Source: JAVBSX01 sp031549145 (GTDB lineage Bacteria; Planctomycetota; Planctomycetia; Pirellulales; Thermoguttaceae). Taken from it: a DNA stretch of 41,328 bases. How positions within the stretch are numbered: position 1 is the stretch's first letter; each line of letters starts with the position of its first letter. The notes under the pieces were generated by a model. The model did no database searches. It was not told the DNA's origin and saw only the letters and a program-made list of their open reading frames with translations. The position numbers were made by a program, and so were the translations under genes. The stretch is taken from positions 1-41,328 of the forward strand of contig JAVBQI010000058.1 of assembly GCA_031549145.1 (NCBI GenBank), written 5' to 3'. This document shows, in pieces, positions 25,360 to 33,360 of this stretch.

Positions 25360-25465
25360 GTCATTTCGAGCGGAGCGAGAAATCTCACCCTCGCCGAAAA
25401 AGTCGGAATTCCAACCTCGCGCGAGGGTGAGATTTCTCCTTGCGCTGCGCTTCGGTCGAAATGAC
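25360..25465. repeat. GTCATTTCGAGCGGAGCGAGAAATCT inverted repeat
   Basis: A 106-bp palindromic element with arms beginning GTCATTTCGAGCGGAGCGAG and ending CGCTTCGGTCGAAATGAC. The inner arms AAATCTCACCCTCG / CGAGGGTGAGATTT also pair. Elements of this form recur in very many bacterial genomes; only one copy occurs in this window. Confidence 0.85.
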
Positions 25466-25658
25466 GGCCTCGTTTTTGCGCGGCCGACGGGAGCACAATG
25501 ACTTTGCAATCCTCCGAAAAGCCCGTATCCGGCTTGAATATCAGGGCGCGTACACTAAAATGAAGGTTCGTTGGCCTTTGCTTTCCCCAAATCGTCTGGC
25601 CGGGACATGATCGGGGAAAAAACTTCCGGTCGCTTTTTTGATTTCCCGAGGTCGAATC
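25466..25658. other. Remainder of the folC-thioredoxin intergenic region
   Basis: With the three repeats before it, this completes a gap of about 540 bp. I see no small gene. The promoter for the thioredoxin-hemC pair should be here; the only clear signal is the GAGG ribosome site before 25659. Confidence 0.4.
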
Positions 25659-26903
25659 ATGCTTTGTACCCACCGCAAGAAAAAATTCGTTCTCTTGTCG
25701 TTTTTCGTCCTGTTTTCAATGTTCTTCGGTCGCACCTGCCTGTTTTCCGCGGAAGAAAGTCCGGTTGTCGGCAAAACCGAAAAGGAATTGACGGAAACGA
25801 TTCAAAGCGTGATTCAATCGCATCCGACACTCCTCGGGGCGGCTCAATTGAACGAAGAAGAACAAACCGTGCTTCAATCCCTGATCGAAGACTGCGACGC
25901 TTTGTTGGCGAAAGAGTTGGGAGCGGATCTCAAAAAATGGACGGCTTCCGTCAAGGTCCGGGCGCTTTTGACCCAATTCCAAACCAAAGGCTCCGCTTCG
26001 AAAGAAAATTTTCAGGATTGTGAAGCGACGATCGCGATTCTCGAAGGGGACGAAAAATTCGCCGATTTCCTCAAGCAGGCAACGTTCCGCTTACTGAAAT
26101 TCCAATTAACCGTGTTAACCAATCCGAATAACGGCGGGGCCGTCGACCCACGACAATTGAGAGACGCGATCAAGCGTTTCGCCGCGAACGATCTTTCCAA
26201 GGAAGCGGATGTCTTGACGAAGCACCTCGTCGAGCTCACGAAACGGTACGCCCGGCAGGATCAACCCTTCGTCGTCGAGACCTTTCGGGAATTCGGCGAG
26301 CTTTACTCGAACTCGAAAGACGGAACCGACACCGTTTTTGGGAAAAAGCTGCTGGGTCTCTCCCGGCGATACGATCTTCCGGGCAACGCGATGAGCCTCT
26401 CCGGCAAAGCGGCCGACAACCGCAACGTCTCTTTGGCCGACTTCAAAAACAAGGTCGTTCTCATCGAATTTTGGACGACCTGGTGCGGCCCTTGTATGGA
26501 AGCGCTGCCGACGATGCGAAATTACTATACCGAATATCGCGAAAAAGGCTTCGAAATCATCGGAATCAACGAGGACCAAAATCTCAAAGGGCTCCAGAGA
26601 TTCCTCGAAAAGGAATCGATGCCCTGGGTCGTGATCTGCGACATCGCGACGGGCGAGCAGGGCGGAACGCGGATCGCCGATCAGTTTGGCGTCGGCGAAT
26701 ATCCGACCATGATTTTGATCGGTCGCAACGGCAAGGTGATCGCGACCGATTTCGACCAGAAATTTTTGGCCCGGGAACTGCCGAAACTTTTTGCCGGCGG
26801 CGCCCCTTCCAACACCGGCCGGAAAGAGATCGGGCTCGACGCCTTGGAACCGAAAATCGGGCAACCTTCCGTCTCCGACTTTTCGCTCACTCCCAACCCT
26901 TAA
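25659..26903 (+). CDS. Exported thioredoxin-like (TlpA/ResA type) protein
   Basis: 414 residues. The N-terminus (KKKFVLLSFFVLFSMFFGRTC) is a signal sequence or anchor. Residues about 35-240 are helical with no recognised domain. The last 170 are a thioredoxin fold with the redox motif WTTWCGPCMEALP (C276, C279), preceded by GKAADNRNVSLADFKNKVVLIEFW, the pattern of TlpA/ResA-type thiol-disulphide proteins. These keep cysteines reduced outside the cytoplasm, often for cytochrome c. The start is the ATG at 25659 with GAGG eight bases upstream. The stop is 13 bp before hemC, so the two share a transcript; the pairing would suit haem or cytochrome supply, but that is inference. Confidence 0.9.
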   Translation: MLCTHRKKKFVLLSFFVLFSMFFGRTCLFSAEESPVVGKTEKELTETIQSVIQSHPTLLGAAQLNEEEQTVLQSLIEDCDALLAKELGADLKKWTASVKVRALLTQFQTKGSASKENFQDCEATIAILEGDEKFADFLKQATFRLLKFQLTVLTNPNNGGAVDPRQLRDAIKRFAANDLSKEADVLTKHLVELTKRYARQDQPFVVETFREFGELYSNSKDGTDTVFGKKLLGLSRRYDLPGNAMSLSGKAADNRNVSLADFKNKVVLIEFWTTWCGPCMEALPTMRNYYTEYREKGFEIIGINEDQNLKGLQRFLEKESMPWVVICDIATGEQGGTRIADQFGVGEYPTMILIGRNGKVIATDFDQKFLARELPKLFAGGAPSNTGRKEIGLDALEPKIGQPSVSDFSLTPNP

Positions 26904-26916
26904 TCTTTTGACGCGT

Positions 26917-27846
26917 ATGCTTCGGATCGGAACGAGAGGGAGCGACCTCGCTCGTTGGCAGGCGAATTGGATTGCCGGTCGACTCCGCGAAAACGGCGAG
27001 GCCGTCGAAATCCTCGAAATCAAAACCGCCGGCGACCTCGGGCAGAAAGAACCGATTCGCGAACTCGGCGGCGAAGGGGTCTTTACGAAAGAGATTCAAG
27101 CGGCCCTGCTCCGCGACGAAATCGATCTCGCGGTTCACAGTTTGAAGGACTTGCCGACGGAATACGTTCCGGGCCTGCTGTTGGCGGCGGTTCCCCAGCG
27201 GGGACCGTTTCGGGACGCGTTGCTCTGCCCGACGTGTTCGACATTGGAATCGCTCCCCGCCGGTTCGAGGATCGGGACGGGCAGCATGAGACGGAAAACG
27301 CAGATTCTTAACCGTTTCGCGGCCCGCTTTCGGATCGAAGAAATTCGCGGCAACGTCCCGACCCGAATCCGACGGTTGCACGACGGGGAGTTCGATGCGA
27401 TCATTCTCGCCGAGGCGGGGCTGGTCCGTCTCGGTTTGGAGCGGCATATCACGGCCGTTTTAGGACCGCCCGATTTTCTTCCCGCCGTCGGACAAGGCGC
27501 GCTCGGTATCGAAATTCGGAGCGGTGATGCCGCGACATCGGATTCGGTCCGATCGCTCAACGATCCGGCAACCTGGGCTGCCGTTACCGCCGAACGCGCG
27601 CTCCTGCGGTTCTTGCGCGGAGGTTGCCTCGCCCCGATCGCGGCGTTTGGATCCGTTGCCGAAGGCGTGCTGACGCTTGAGGCCCGGGTCTTGGCCTGCG
27701 ACGGCAAGCGGATGATCGAATCCCGCCAAACCGCGTCGCCCGAAGCGGCGGCCGCACTCGGAGAAAGCGTCGCCGAATCCCTCTTCCGCCAAGGTGCCAC
27801 CGCCCTGATCGAGGAGAGCCGGCAACGAATTGATGAGACAAACTGA
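26917..27846 (+). CDS. hemC: Hydroxymethylbilane synthase (porphobilinogen deaminase)
   Basis: 309-residue tetrapyrrole-pathway enzyme that joins four porphobilinogens into hydroxymethylbilane in the cytoplasm. The dipyrromethane-cofactor cysteine is C237 in RFLRGGCLAPIAAFG, the catalytic aspartate is D78 in AVHSLKDLPTE, and the substrate loops RIGTGSMRRKTQIL and NVPTRI are intact. Length is normal. The ATG at 26917 gives the standard N-terminus LRIGTRGSDLARWQA; a longer frame back to 26791 overlaps the thioredoxin gene and is rejected. No good ribosome site precedes it, so translation may be coupled to the upstream gene, which ends 13 bp earlier. Confidence 0.97.
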   Translation: MLRIGTRGSDLARWQANWIAGRLRENGEAVEILEIKTAGDLGQKEPIRELGGEGVFTKEIQAALLRDEIDLAVHSLKDLPTEYVPGLLLAAVPQRGPFRDALLCPTCSTLESLPAGSRIGTGSMRRKTQILNRFAARFRIEEIRGNVPTRIRRLHDGEFDAIILAEAGLVRLGLERHITAVLGPPDFLPAVGQGALGIEIRSGDAATSDSVRSLNDPATWAAVTAERALLRFLRGGCLAPIAAFGSVAEGVLTLEARVLACDGKRMIESRQTASPEAAAALGESVAESLFRQGATALIEESRQRIDETN

Positions 27847-27848
27847 AT

Positions 27849-27924
27849 ACTAGCCCCAAGCGTCAGCGCGGGGGGATAACATTGTGCGCGACAATATCCC
27901 CCCGCGCTGACGCTTGGGGCTAGT
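27849..27924. repeat. ACTAGCCCCAAGCGTCAGCGCGGGG inverted repeat (family T copy 1)
   Basis: A 76-bp near-perfect palindrome: ACTAGCCCCAAGCGTCAGCG, then CGGGGGGATA, a 15-nt loop, and the mirror arm ATATCCCCCCGCGCTGACGC TTGGGGCTAGT. It starts two bases after the hemC stop and lies between convergent hemC and the HdrB-like gene, so it may terminate both. An interrupted copy is at 36301-36440. Confidence 0.92.
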
Positions 27925-27950
27925 AAAGGGTGTTTCGTTAATAAACCGAT

Positions 27951-28796
27951 CTACCGTTTAAGCACGAAGTGCTTGTCGATCGCCAGATCTTTCTCGGAAA
28001 GGCCGAGGGCGAGGCCGACCAGGTCGGAAAGGTAATAGACGACGAGGTCGAGTTTCTCGGCGTACTTCTTTTCAATGGCGGTCTGCTTCATATCTAAATT
28101 GACATGACACATCGGGCAGGCGAGCACCATGCAATTCGCCCCGTGTTTCTTCGCGTTGGAAAGAATTTTGTAAGTCAGATCGATCACGATCTCGTCGTCG
28201 GCCAACGTCAGCCCCGCTCCGCAACATTCGGTTTTATAATTCCATTCGACCGGCTCCGCCCCGAGAGTTTGGAGCAGCGTTTCCATCGAACTGGGATGCT
28301 CGCAATCGTCGAACAGCAACTCTTTCGGCGGCCGGGTCAAAAGACAGCCGTAATAGCAGGCCGGTTTGAAACCGTCGAGTTTTTTGACCGCTTTTTCCGC
28401 GATTTTTTCGAAGCCGAATTTCTGGTAAACCTGGATCAGGTTCAGCACTTCGGTCGAACCGTCGACGGGGAGTTCGACGATGTCGCTGATTTCCCGGCGG
28501 AGCGGCTGGGATTCCCGCAGGGCGTTGCCGGCCTTGATCAGTTCCATGGAACAGAGCGGGCAGGGGGCGAGCACTTGCGAAATGCCGTCCCGCTGGGCGA
28601 GGGCGAGGTTCCGGGCCGGCAGGGCGGTCGAGAGCTTTTGGTTGACCGAATGGGCGGCCGAGGCGCCGCAGCAGATCCAGTCGTCGAGTTCCTGGAGGGA
28701 AACGTCCAGCATTTTTAGGGTAGCGCGAACCGATTTTTCGTAATCGCAGGACGAACCGTGCAAGGCACAACCGGGATAATAGCCGAATTGCATCAT
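27951..28796 (-). CDS. HdrB-like CCG-domain iron-sulfur protein
   Basis: 281-residue relative of heterodisulfide reductase subunit B, with two cysteine-rich CCG domains. The first has YYPGC (C10), ICCG (C42, C43) and CPLC (C79, C82); the second has ACYYGC, TECCGAG and ACPMCHVN. In HdrB these bind noncubane 4Fe-4S clusters that split disulphides, and bacterial relatives serve in succinate/fumarate or lactate oxidation complexes. The start is the ATG ATG at 28796/28793. The frame stays open to 29639, but that part crosses a repeat and antisense-like sequence, so it is rejected. No HdrA or HdrC gene is in the window, so the electron partner is unknown. Confidence 0.9.
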   Translation of the reverse strand: MMQFGYYPGCALHGSSCDYEKSVRATLKMLDVSLQELDDWICCGASAAHSVNQKLSTALPARNLALAQRDGISQVLAPCPLCSMELIKAGNALRESQPLRREISDIVELPVDGSTEVLNLIQVYQKFGFEKIAEKAVKKLDGFKPACYYGCLLTRPPKELLFDDCEHPSSMETLLQTLGAEPVEWNYKTECCGAGLTLADDEIVIDLTYKILSNAKKHGANCMVLACPMCHVNLDMKQTAIEKKYAEKLDLVVYYLSDLVGLALGLSEKDLAIDKHFVLKR

Positions 28797-28900
28797 GATA
28801 TCATAAAAGAAGGAGATAGCCGAAAAAGAACATCCAATTGCAATTGTAGGAAGAAAAACCCGTTTTTGCAACGGGTGAGCCCCGGGATTGCTCCGCCGAA

Positions 28901-28931
28901 CCCGTTTAGCCGAGCGGCTCAGACGCCGGTG
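28901..28931 (-). repeat. GCGTCTGCGCCGCTCGGCTAAACGG repeat, copy 3
   Basis: CCCGTTTAGCCGAGCGGC, then TCAGACGCCGGTG, reversed relative to copy 1 and directly joined to the family S inverted repeat that follows. Confidence 0.85.
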
Positions 28932-29056
28932 CTGATCTTCGAAAAAATCTCGAATCGGACAACAGCCGGAAGCGTAAGCGCCCGGTTCTCGGGTCGGAAA
29001 CGCGGGATCAATCCGGCGCTGACGCTTCGGGCTGCTGCTTGCCGCGTTCGATTCTA
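28932..29056 (-). repeat. Family S inverted repeat, reverse-orientation copy
   Basis: CTGATCTTCGAAAAAATCTCG through GCTTCGGGCTGCTGCTTGCC, ending at the TTCGATTCTACATG stop context of the membrane gene. It is the reverse of 25186-25318, with the CAGCAGC...CGCTGACGC arms conserved. It fills the gap between the membrane-protein gene and the HdrB-like gene. Confidence 0.85.
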
Positions 29057-29545
29057 CATGAAAGCGCTCAACCGCCGCGTCGAGCGGTCGATCAGGATTA
29101 GCGGGACGATGCCGAAGACGCCGAAGCTGCAATCGACGCATTGCCAGCCCCACGGGATGCCGCGAATCGACCCGCAGATCAAGGCCAGCGGAATGATGCC
29201 GATGCAACAGAGCATCCCCCAGCGAACGACCCAGATGTTCCGGACCGGGTCGCGCAGCGGGCCGAGGAACGCGACGGCGATCATGATGTGCGCGAACGCC
29301 AGCCAATCGGTGCCGTAGGCGATAAACGGATACTGCCGGGCATTGAAATCCAGCCCTTCTTTCACACGCACGAGCCAATCGGCGAGGCCGGGCACGAGGC
29401 GGCCCGGTCCGGTTCCTTCGCCGAACCACTGAACGAGAACCGACAGTTCCCACGGCAGCGGAAACGCCGTGATGCCGCTCAGCAGCAACGCCGCCATGTA
29501 AAGCAGGATCATCAGCCGAATGCGACGGAGAAGTAAAGTTTGCAT
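29054..29545 (-). CDS. Small four-helix membrane protein, unrecognised
   Basis: 163 residues with about four membrane helices: RLMILLYMAALLLSGITAF, DWLAFAHIMIAVAFLGPL, WGMLCCIGIIPLALICGSI and FGVFGIVPLILIDRST. I do not recognise a family, although histidine H in FAHIMIAV and cysteines in the second half could bind a cofactor. The start is the ATG at 29545; a longer frame to 29629 would add unlikely sequence. It lies 257 bp upstream of the HdrB-like gene on the same strand with a repeat between, so a joint transcript is possible, and a membrane-anchor role for that protein is a guess. Confidence 0.7.
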   Translation of the reverse strand: MQTLLLRRIRLMILLYMAALLLSGITAFPLPWELSVLVQWFGEGTGPGRLVPGLADWLVRVKEGLDFNARQYPFIAYGTDWLAFAHIMIAVAFLGPLRDPVRNIWVVRWGMLCCIGIIPLALICGSIRGIPWGWQCVDCSFGVFGIVPLILIDRSTRRLSAFM

Positions 29546-29570
29546 CGTCGGGGCAGAAATTGGAGGGATA

Positions 29571-29837
29571 TTTTGCCATGGAAGGCACGGAAGACCACGG
29601 AAATTTTTGAGCTTCGTGAGAGATCTCAATTTCCGTCATTCCCGCGAAGGCGGGAATCCAGAGATTTCGGTTTCCCTCTGGACCCCCGCCTGCGCGGGGG
29701 TGACGATATCATTCCTAAATCAAGGGCAAATTTTGTCTGGAAATCAAGCAGGAAAACAAGAAGATTTATTGAATTGATTTTTGTTCTTTTTCCAACCTCA
29801 TCTTCCGTGTTTATCCGTGTCTTCCGTGGCTAAAAAC
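29571..29837. repeat. Split ACGGAA inverted repeat (family E copy 2) with a family A element between its arms
   Basis: The left arm (TTTTGCCATGGAAGGCACGG, then AAGACCACGGAAA) at 29571-29604 and the right arm (TCTTCCGTGTTTATCCGTG, then TCTTCCGTGGCTAAAAA) at 29801-29835 are complementary in the same way as the continuous 92-bp element at 8227. A family A repeat sits between them, as if it had inserted into the older palindrome. Confidence 0.7.
29635..29740 (+). repeat. Paired GC-palindrome repeat, family A copy 4
   Basis: GTCATTCCCGCGAAGGCGGGAATCC, then GGACCCCCGCCTGCGCGGGGGTGACG and the tail ATATCATTCCTAAATCAAGG. The left palindrome differs from copies 2 and 3 in matched positions on both arms, so pairing is conserved rather than sequence. 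Confidence 0.93.
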
Positions 29838-29846
29838 GCCAATAGG

Positions 29847-29878
29847 CACCGACGTCTGCGCCGCTCGGCTAAACGGGG
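29847..29878 (+). repeat. GCGTCTGCGCCGCTCGGCTAAACGG repeat, copy 4
   Basis: CACCGACGTCTGCGCCGCTC, then GGCTAAACGGGG, same orientation as copy 1. It lies about 90 bp before the sbcC-like start, so that leader contains three repeat elements in a row in a 423-bp gap with no gene. Confidence 0.88.
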
Positions 29879-29968
29879 TTGGTTTTCTTCTTGCATGGTC
29901 GGCGGATTCAATTTACAATAAATCGCTCGATAGGGCAATCAATCTTCCCGTTCCTGAAAGTTCGTCTC

Positions 29969-32900
29969 ATGCAAATCGAATCCGTTCGCTTGAAAAACCT
30001 GAATTCCCTGGTCGGGGAATGGTTGATTGATTGGACCGACGAAGAATATGCGGCGAACGGGATTTTCGCGATCCTCGGACCGACCGGGGCGGGCAAGTCG
30101 ACCATTCTCGACGCGATCTGTCTCGCCCTGTTCGGTCGGACACCACGATTGGCCGACATCACGGCTTCGGAAAACGAGCTCATGTCGCGGCAGACGGGGG
30201 AATGTTCCGCCGAAATCGAATTCCGAACCGAAAAAGGCCGCTTCCGTGCAACCTGGTCGCAGCATCGTGCCCGGAAAAAGTCGGGCGGCAAACTGCAACC
30301 CCCCTCGCACGAAATCGTTAATGCCGAGAGCGGAGTAGTTCTCGAAGAGAAACTGAGCAAGGTCGCCCCGTTCGTCCAGGAACTCTTGGGAATGAATTTC
30401 GAGCAGCTGACCCGAACGGTGCTGTTGGCCCAAGGGGATTTCGACAAGTTCTTGCGTTCCGATCCGGACGAGCGATCGCCGATTCTGGAACGGATTACCG
30501 GCACGCAAGTTTATACGGAAATTTCGAAGGCCGTTTTCGAGCGTCAAAAAAGCGAAAAAATCAAGCTCGACGCCCTGCAATCGGAAGTCGGCGGCATTCC
30601 GCTCCTTTCCGAAGAGGAGGAACGCGATTGCAACAACCGGCTCGCGGAACTCAAAATCAACGTCGAAACCTTGCAGCAGGAGATCGGCCGGCTCGGTTCC
30701 CAGATCGAACTTTTAGATCAAATCGCGGCACTGACCAGTGAGCTTGAGCAATTGCGGCGGGATTCGGTTGCTCTCGAACAGGACGAGAAAGAATTCGAGC
30801 CGAACGGCGAACGGATCGCCCGATCTCAGAAAGCCGATTCCCTGTCCGGAGAGTATGCGGTCCTCGTCGAACAACGAAACGCGCTCGAATCCGACTCGCG
30901 AACGCTTTCCGAAAAGCAGCGGCAAAGGACCGAACTGCAACAGCGTGTGCTTGGCGCGAACGAACGCTTCGCGATTGCTTCGACGGCGCGTCTCGCCGTC
31001 CAAGACGAAGCGGAACGGTTGCGGCCGATCCTGCAAGTGACGCGGGAAAAAGACCTTCTCCTTTCGCAAAAAACAAAAGAGATCGATTCCCTTCAAAAAG
31101 CGCTCGATCGATCGGAAACCGATCGTCAAACAACCGGGGCCGAGATCGCCCGATTGGAAAAGGAGCAGGCGACCTCGCAGGGTGCGGCCGAAACGTTCGA
31201 GCGTTATTTTCAGGAAAACAAGGCCGACGCCGCGTTGATCGGAAATCTCAGCGGGCTGCGGCAAAAAGGAGTTTCGCTTCAAGAAAGCAATCGATCCCTT
31301 GCGGCGAAGCAGGCCGAGCTTCAAAAGAAAGCCGCTGCGCTCCGCGTCGTGTCCGGCGAGGATTCCGGAGCGATGCCGGATTTCGAACGGCGGCTGCAAG
31401 ACCTGCAAGAGCAGGAAACAACGGTTCAGAATCAAATCGGGCTTTTGGAAGATCAACGCGTACTGCTCGCCCAGGTCCAATCGCTGGAAGAGCATTACCA
31501 AAAATTGAAAGACGGCGAACCTTGCCCTCTTTGCGGCTCGAGGGAGCATCCGCGTACCATCGCTTTCGAACACCTTCCGACGCCGGAAGGGAACGAACTC
31601 GAATTGAATCGGGCGAAAACGCGCGGCAGGCAACTTACTCAGGAAATCAAGCGAACGGAGGAGGCGCTTCGTACTGTCGTCGAGCAGGCTCGGCTGCAAT
31701 CGGAATGCGACGCTCTCGCCGAACGATTCGCGAGCGACTCCGAAGCGTTCCGGAAAGAGCTGGAACCGTTCGTCGTTGATTTCGCCGCCGATTTCGATTT
31801 CGGACAAATCGAAACGGTTCTCGAACGGTTGGGGCAGCGTCGCGAACGTTGGTTGCACAACCAGAGCGAAGCCGAAACGGTTCAAAAGCGATTGGCCGAA
31901 ATCCGCTCGCGGCTCGAATCGCAGTACGAGCACGAAAAACGTTTGAACGACGAAACAGCCCGACATTCCGCCGAGCGGGACAAATGTCTTTCGGAAAAAA
32001 CGGCACTCGCCGAAGAGCGGTTTGGGCTGTTCGGCGAGAAAGATCCGATTGCGGAAGAGAAGCGAATCGCTCAAGCCCTCGAATCGGTCAACGCCGAATT
32101 CGAGGCGGCTCGAACGGCTCTCGCGACCGCCGAAAAAAACGACGGCGAGTTGCAATCGCAAATCGCGATGCTGCAAACCGCGATCGCCGAGCGAACGGCT
32201 TCGCTACAAGAAAAGGAACCGGCCCTCGCCCGACGAATTCTCGAACTCGGTTTTCGGGACGAAGCCGAGTTCCTCGCCGCCCGATTGCCCGAAGCGGAGC
32301 AACGGGAATTGCTTGATCGCTCAGCCCGGCTTCGCGAAAAGCGTACGCTCTTGAACGGACGCATCGTCGAAAAAAGCGGCCTGCTCGATCAAAAACGACA
32401 ATTGCCGCAACCTGAAGAGCCGCTCGAAACCCTTCGCGAAAAACGAACAGCCGCCGAATCCGATTGGCAGGAAATCAATCGGCAATGGGGAGAAATCGAC
32501 GGGCGACTGAAACTCAACGATTCGCACAAGGAAAAAATCCGCGAGAAAAAGGAACTGATTGCCGCCCAGCATAAGGAATGGGAACGATTCGCGTTGCTCA
32601 ACGACCGGATCGGTTCGGCCGACGGCAAACGGTATCGCGTTTTCGCGCAAGGGCTGACGCTCGACCTGCTGATCGACGCCGCCAACCGACAGTTGAACGT
32701 TCTCAGCAATCGATACCGGCTGGTTCGCGGGAGCGGAACGCTTGAAATCGACGTGCTCGATCTCGACCAGGGAGGTGAGGTCCGGACGACGAAAAACCTC
32801 TCCGGAGGGGAAAGTTTTTTGGTGAGTTTGGCGCTCGCCCTCGGCCTTTCGCAAATGATCGCCCGTAACGTGCAGGTCGAGTCGTTTTTTCTCGACGAAG

Positions 32901-33094
32901 GGTTTGGGACGCTCGACGAAGAGACGCTGCAATGCGCTCTCTCGGCGCTTGGGAATCTGCGGCACGCGGGCAAGCTGATCGGCATCATCTCGCATGTCGG
33001 GGCGCTCAAGGAGCGGATTCCGACCCAAATCCGGCTCGTCCCGCTCCCCGGCGGTCGAAGCCGGATCGAAGGCCCCGGCGTCAGCCGTTTTTAG
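29969..33094 (+). CDS. sbcC: SbcC/Rad50-type SMC-like nuclease ATPase subunit
   Basis: 1041-residue ATPase that, with the SbcD/Mre11 nuclease, opens hairpins and processes double-strand breaks. The ATPase halves are intact at the two ends: Walker A GPTGAGKSTILDAICLALFG from residue 37, signature NLSGGESFLVSLALALGLS, and Walker B FFLDEGFGTLDEETL near the C-terminus. Between them are two long heptad-rich coiled coils around a zinc hook, CPLCGSREHP (C519, C522), almost at the midpoint as expected. The ATG at 29969 gives the standard N-terminus (QIESVRLKNLNSL); an upstream TTG at 29881 would add repeat-derived residues. No sbcD gene is adjacent: the upstream neighbour is divergent and the downstream one convergent. 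Confidence 0.95.
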   Translation: MQIESVRLKNLNSLVGEWLIDWTDEEYAANGIFAILGPTGAGKSTILDAICLALFGRTPRLADITASENELMSRQTGECSAEIEFRTEKGRFRATWSQHRARKKSGGKLQPPSHEIVNAESGVVLEEKLSKVAPFVQELLGMNFEQLTRTVLLAQGDFDKFLRSDPDERSPILERITGTQVYTEISKAVFERQKSEKIKLDALQSEVGGIPLLSEEEERDCNNRLAELKINVETLQQEIGRLGSQIELLDQIAALTSELEQLRRDSVALEQDEKEFEPNGERIARSQKADSLSGEYAVLVEQRNALESDSRTLSEKQRQRTELQQRVLGANERFAIASTARLAVQDEAERLRPILQVTREKDLLLSQKTKEIDSLQKALDRSETDRQTTGAEIARLEKEQATSQGAAETFERYFQENKADAALIGNLSGLRQKGVSLQESNRSLAAKQAELQKKAAALRVVSGEDSGAMPDFERRLQDLQEQETTVQNQIGLLEDQRVLLAQVQSLEEHYQKLKDGEPCPLCGSREHPRTIAFEHLPTPEGNELELNRAKTRGRQLTQEIKRTEEALRTVVEQARLQSECDALAERFASDSEAFRKELEPFVVDFAADFDFGQIETVLERLGQRRERWLHNQSEAETVQKRLAEIRSRLESQYEHEKRLNDETARHSAERDKCLSEKTALAEERFGLFGEKDPIAEEKRIAQALESVNAEFEAARTALATAEKNDGELQSQIAMLQTAIAERTASLQEKEPALARRILELGFRDEAEFLAARLPEAEQRELLDRSARLREKRTLLNGRIVEKSGLLDQKRQLPQPEEPLETLREKRTAAESDWQEINRQWGEIDGRLKLNDSHKEKIREKKELIAAQHKEWERFALLNDRIGSADGKRYRVFAQGLTLDLLIDAANRQLNVLSNRYRLVRGSGTLEIDVLDLDQGGEVRTTKNLSGGESFLVSLALALGLSQMIARNVQVESFFLDEGFGTLDEETLQCALSALGNLRHAGKLIGIISHVGALKERIPTQIRLVPLPGGRSRIEGPGVSRF

Positions 33095-33169
33095 CGATGG
33101 GCAAGAAAGTGTCTTCAAACGTACATTGCGGTCGTTTCGAATCGTATAAAATTGATTTTCGCGGCAAAA

Positions 33170-33220
33170 AAAGAGCCGTAAGTGTAGTCGGTACTCCGAC
33201 GCAACTTACGGCTCTTGTAC
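33170..33220 (+). repeat. CCGCAAGTTGCG repeat, copy 3
   Basis: AAGAGCCGTAAGTGTAGTCG, then GTACTCCGACGCAACTTACGGCTCTT: 14-bp arms AAGAGCCGTAAGTG / GCAACTTACGGCTCTT. Paired with copy 4, in opposite orientation 30 bp away, between the convergent sbcC and GAP1-like genes. Confidence 0.88.
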
Positions 33221-33250
33221 ACGGCCCGGCCTCCGCGGCTCCCTGCTCGG

Positions 33251-33295
33251 TACAATATCCGCAAGTTACGCTGCGCTGCACTTGCGGCTCTTTGC
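33251..33295 (-). repeat. CCGCAAGTTGCG repeat, copy 4
   Basis: TACAATATCCGCAAGTTACG, then CTGCGCTGCACTTGCGGCTCTTTGC, closest to the copy at 7571. The two copies here form a larger inverted pair that may stop transcription from both sides. Confidence 0.88.
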
Positions 33296-33360
33296 ACTGT
33301 TTCGGGCCGTTGCTGCAGCCGCATCACTTCGAAGACTCTTTCTCAGTACAGGAACCGGTC

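Noticed and set aside
25123..25465. Possible CRISPR array
   Set aside because: The repeats differ from each other, are palindromic, and lack regular spacers and cas genes.
26791..26916. 42-codon upstream extension of hemC
   Set aside because: It overlaps the thioredoxin gene in another frame and precedes the standard HemC N-terminus.
28797..29639. N-terminal extension of the HdrB-like frame to 562 residues
   Set aside because: The extra part is arginine-rich, crosses a dispersed repeat and is antiparallel in frame to the membrane-protein gene; the conserved HdrB start is at 28796.
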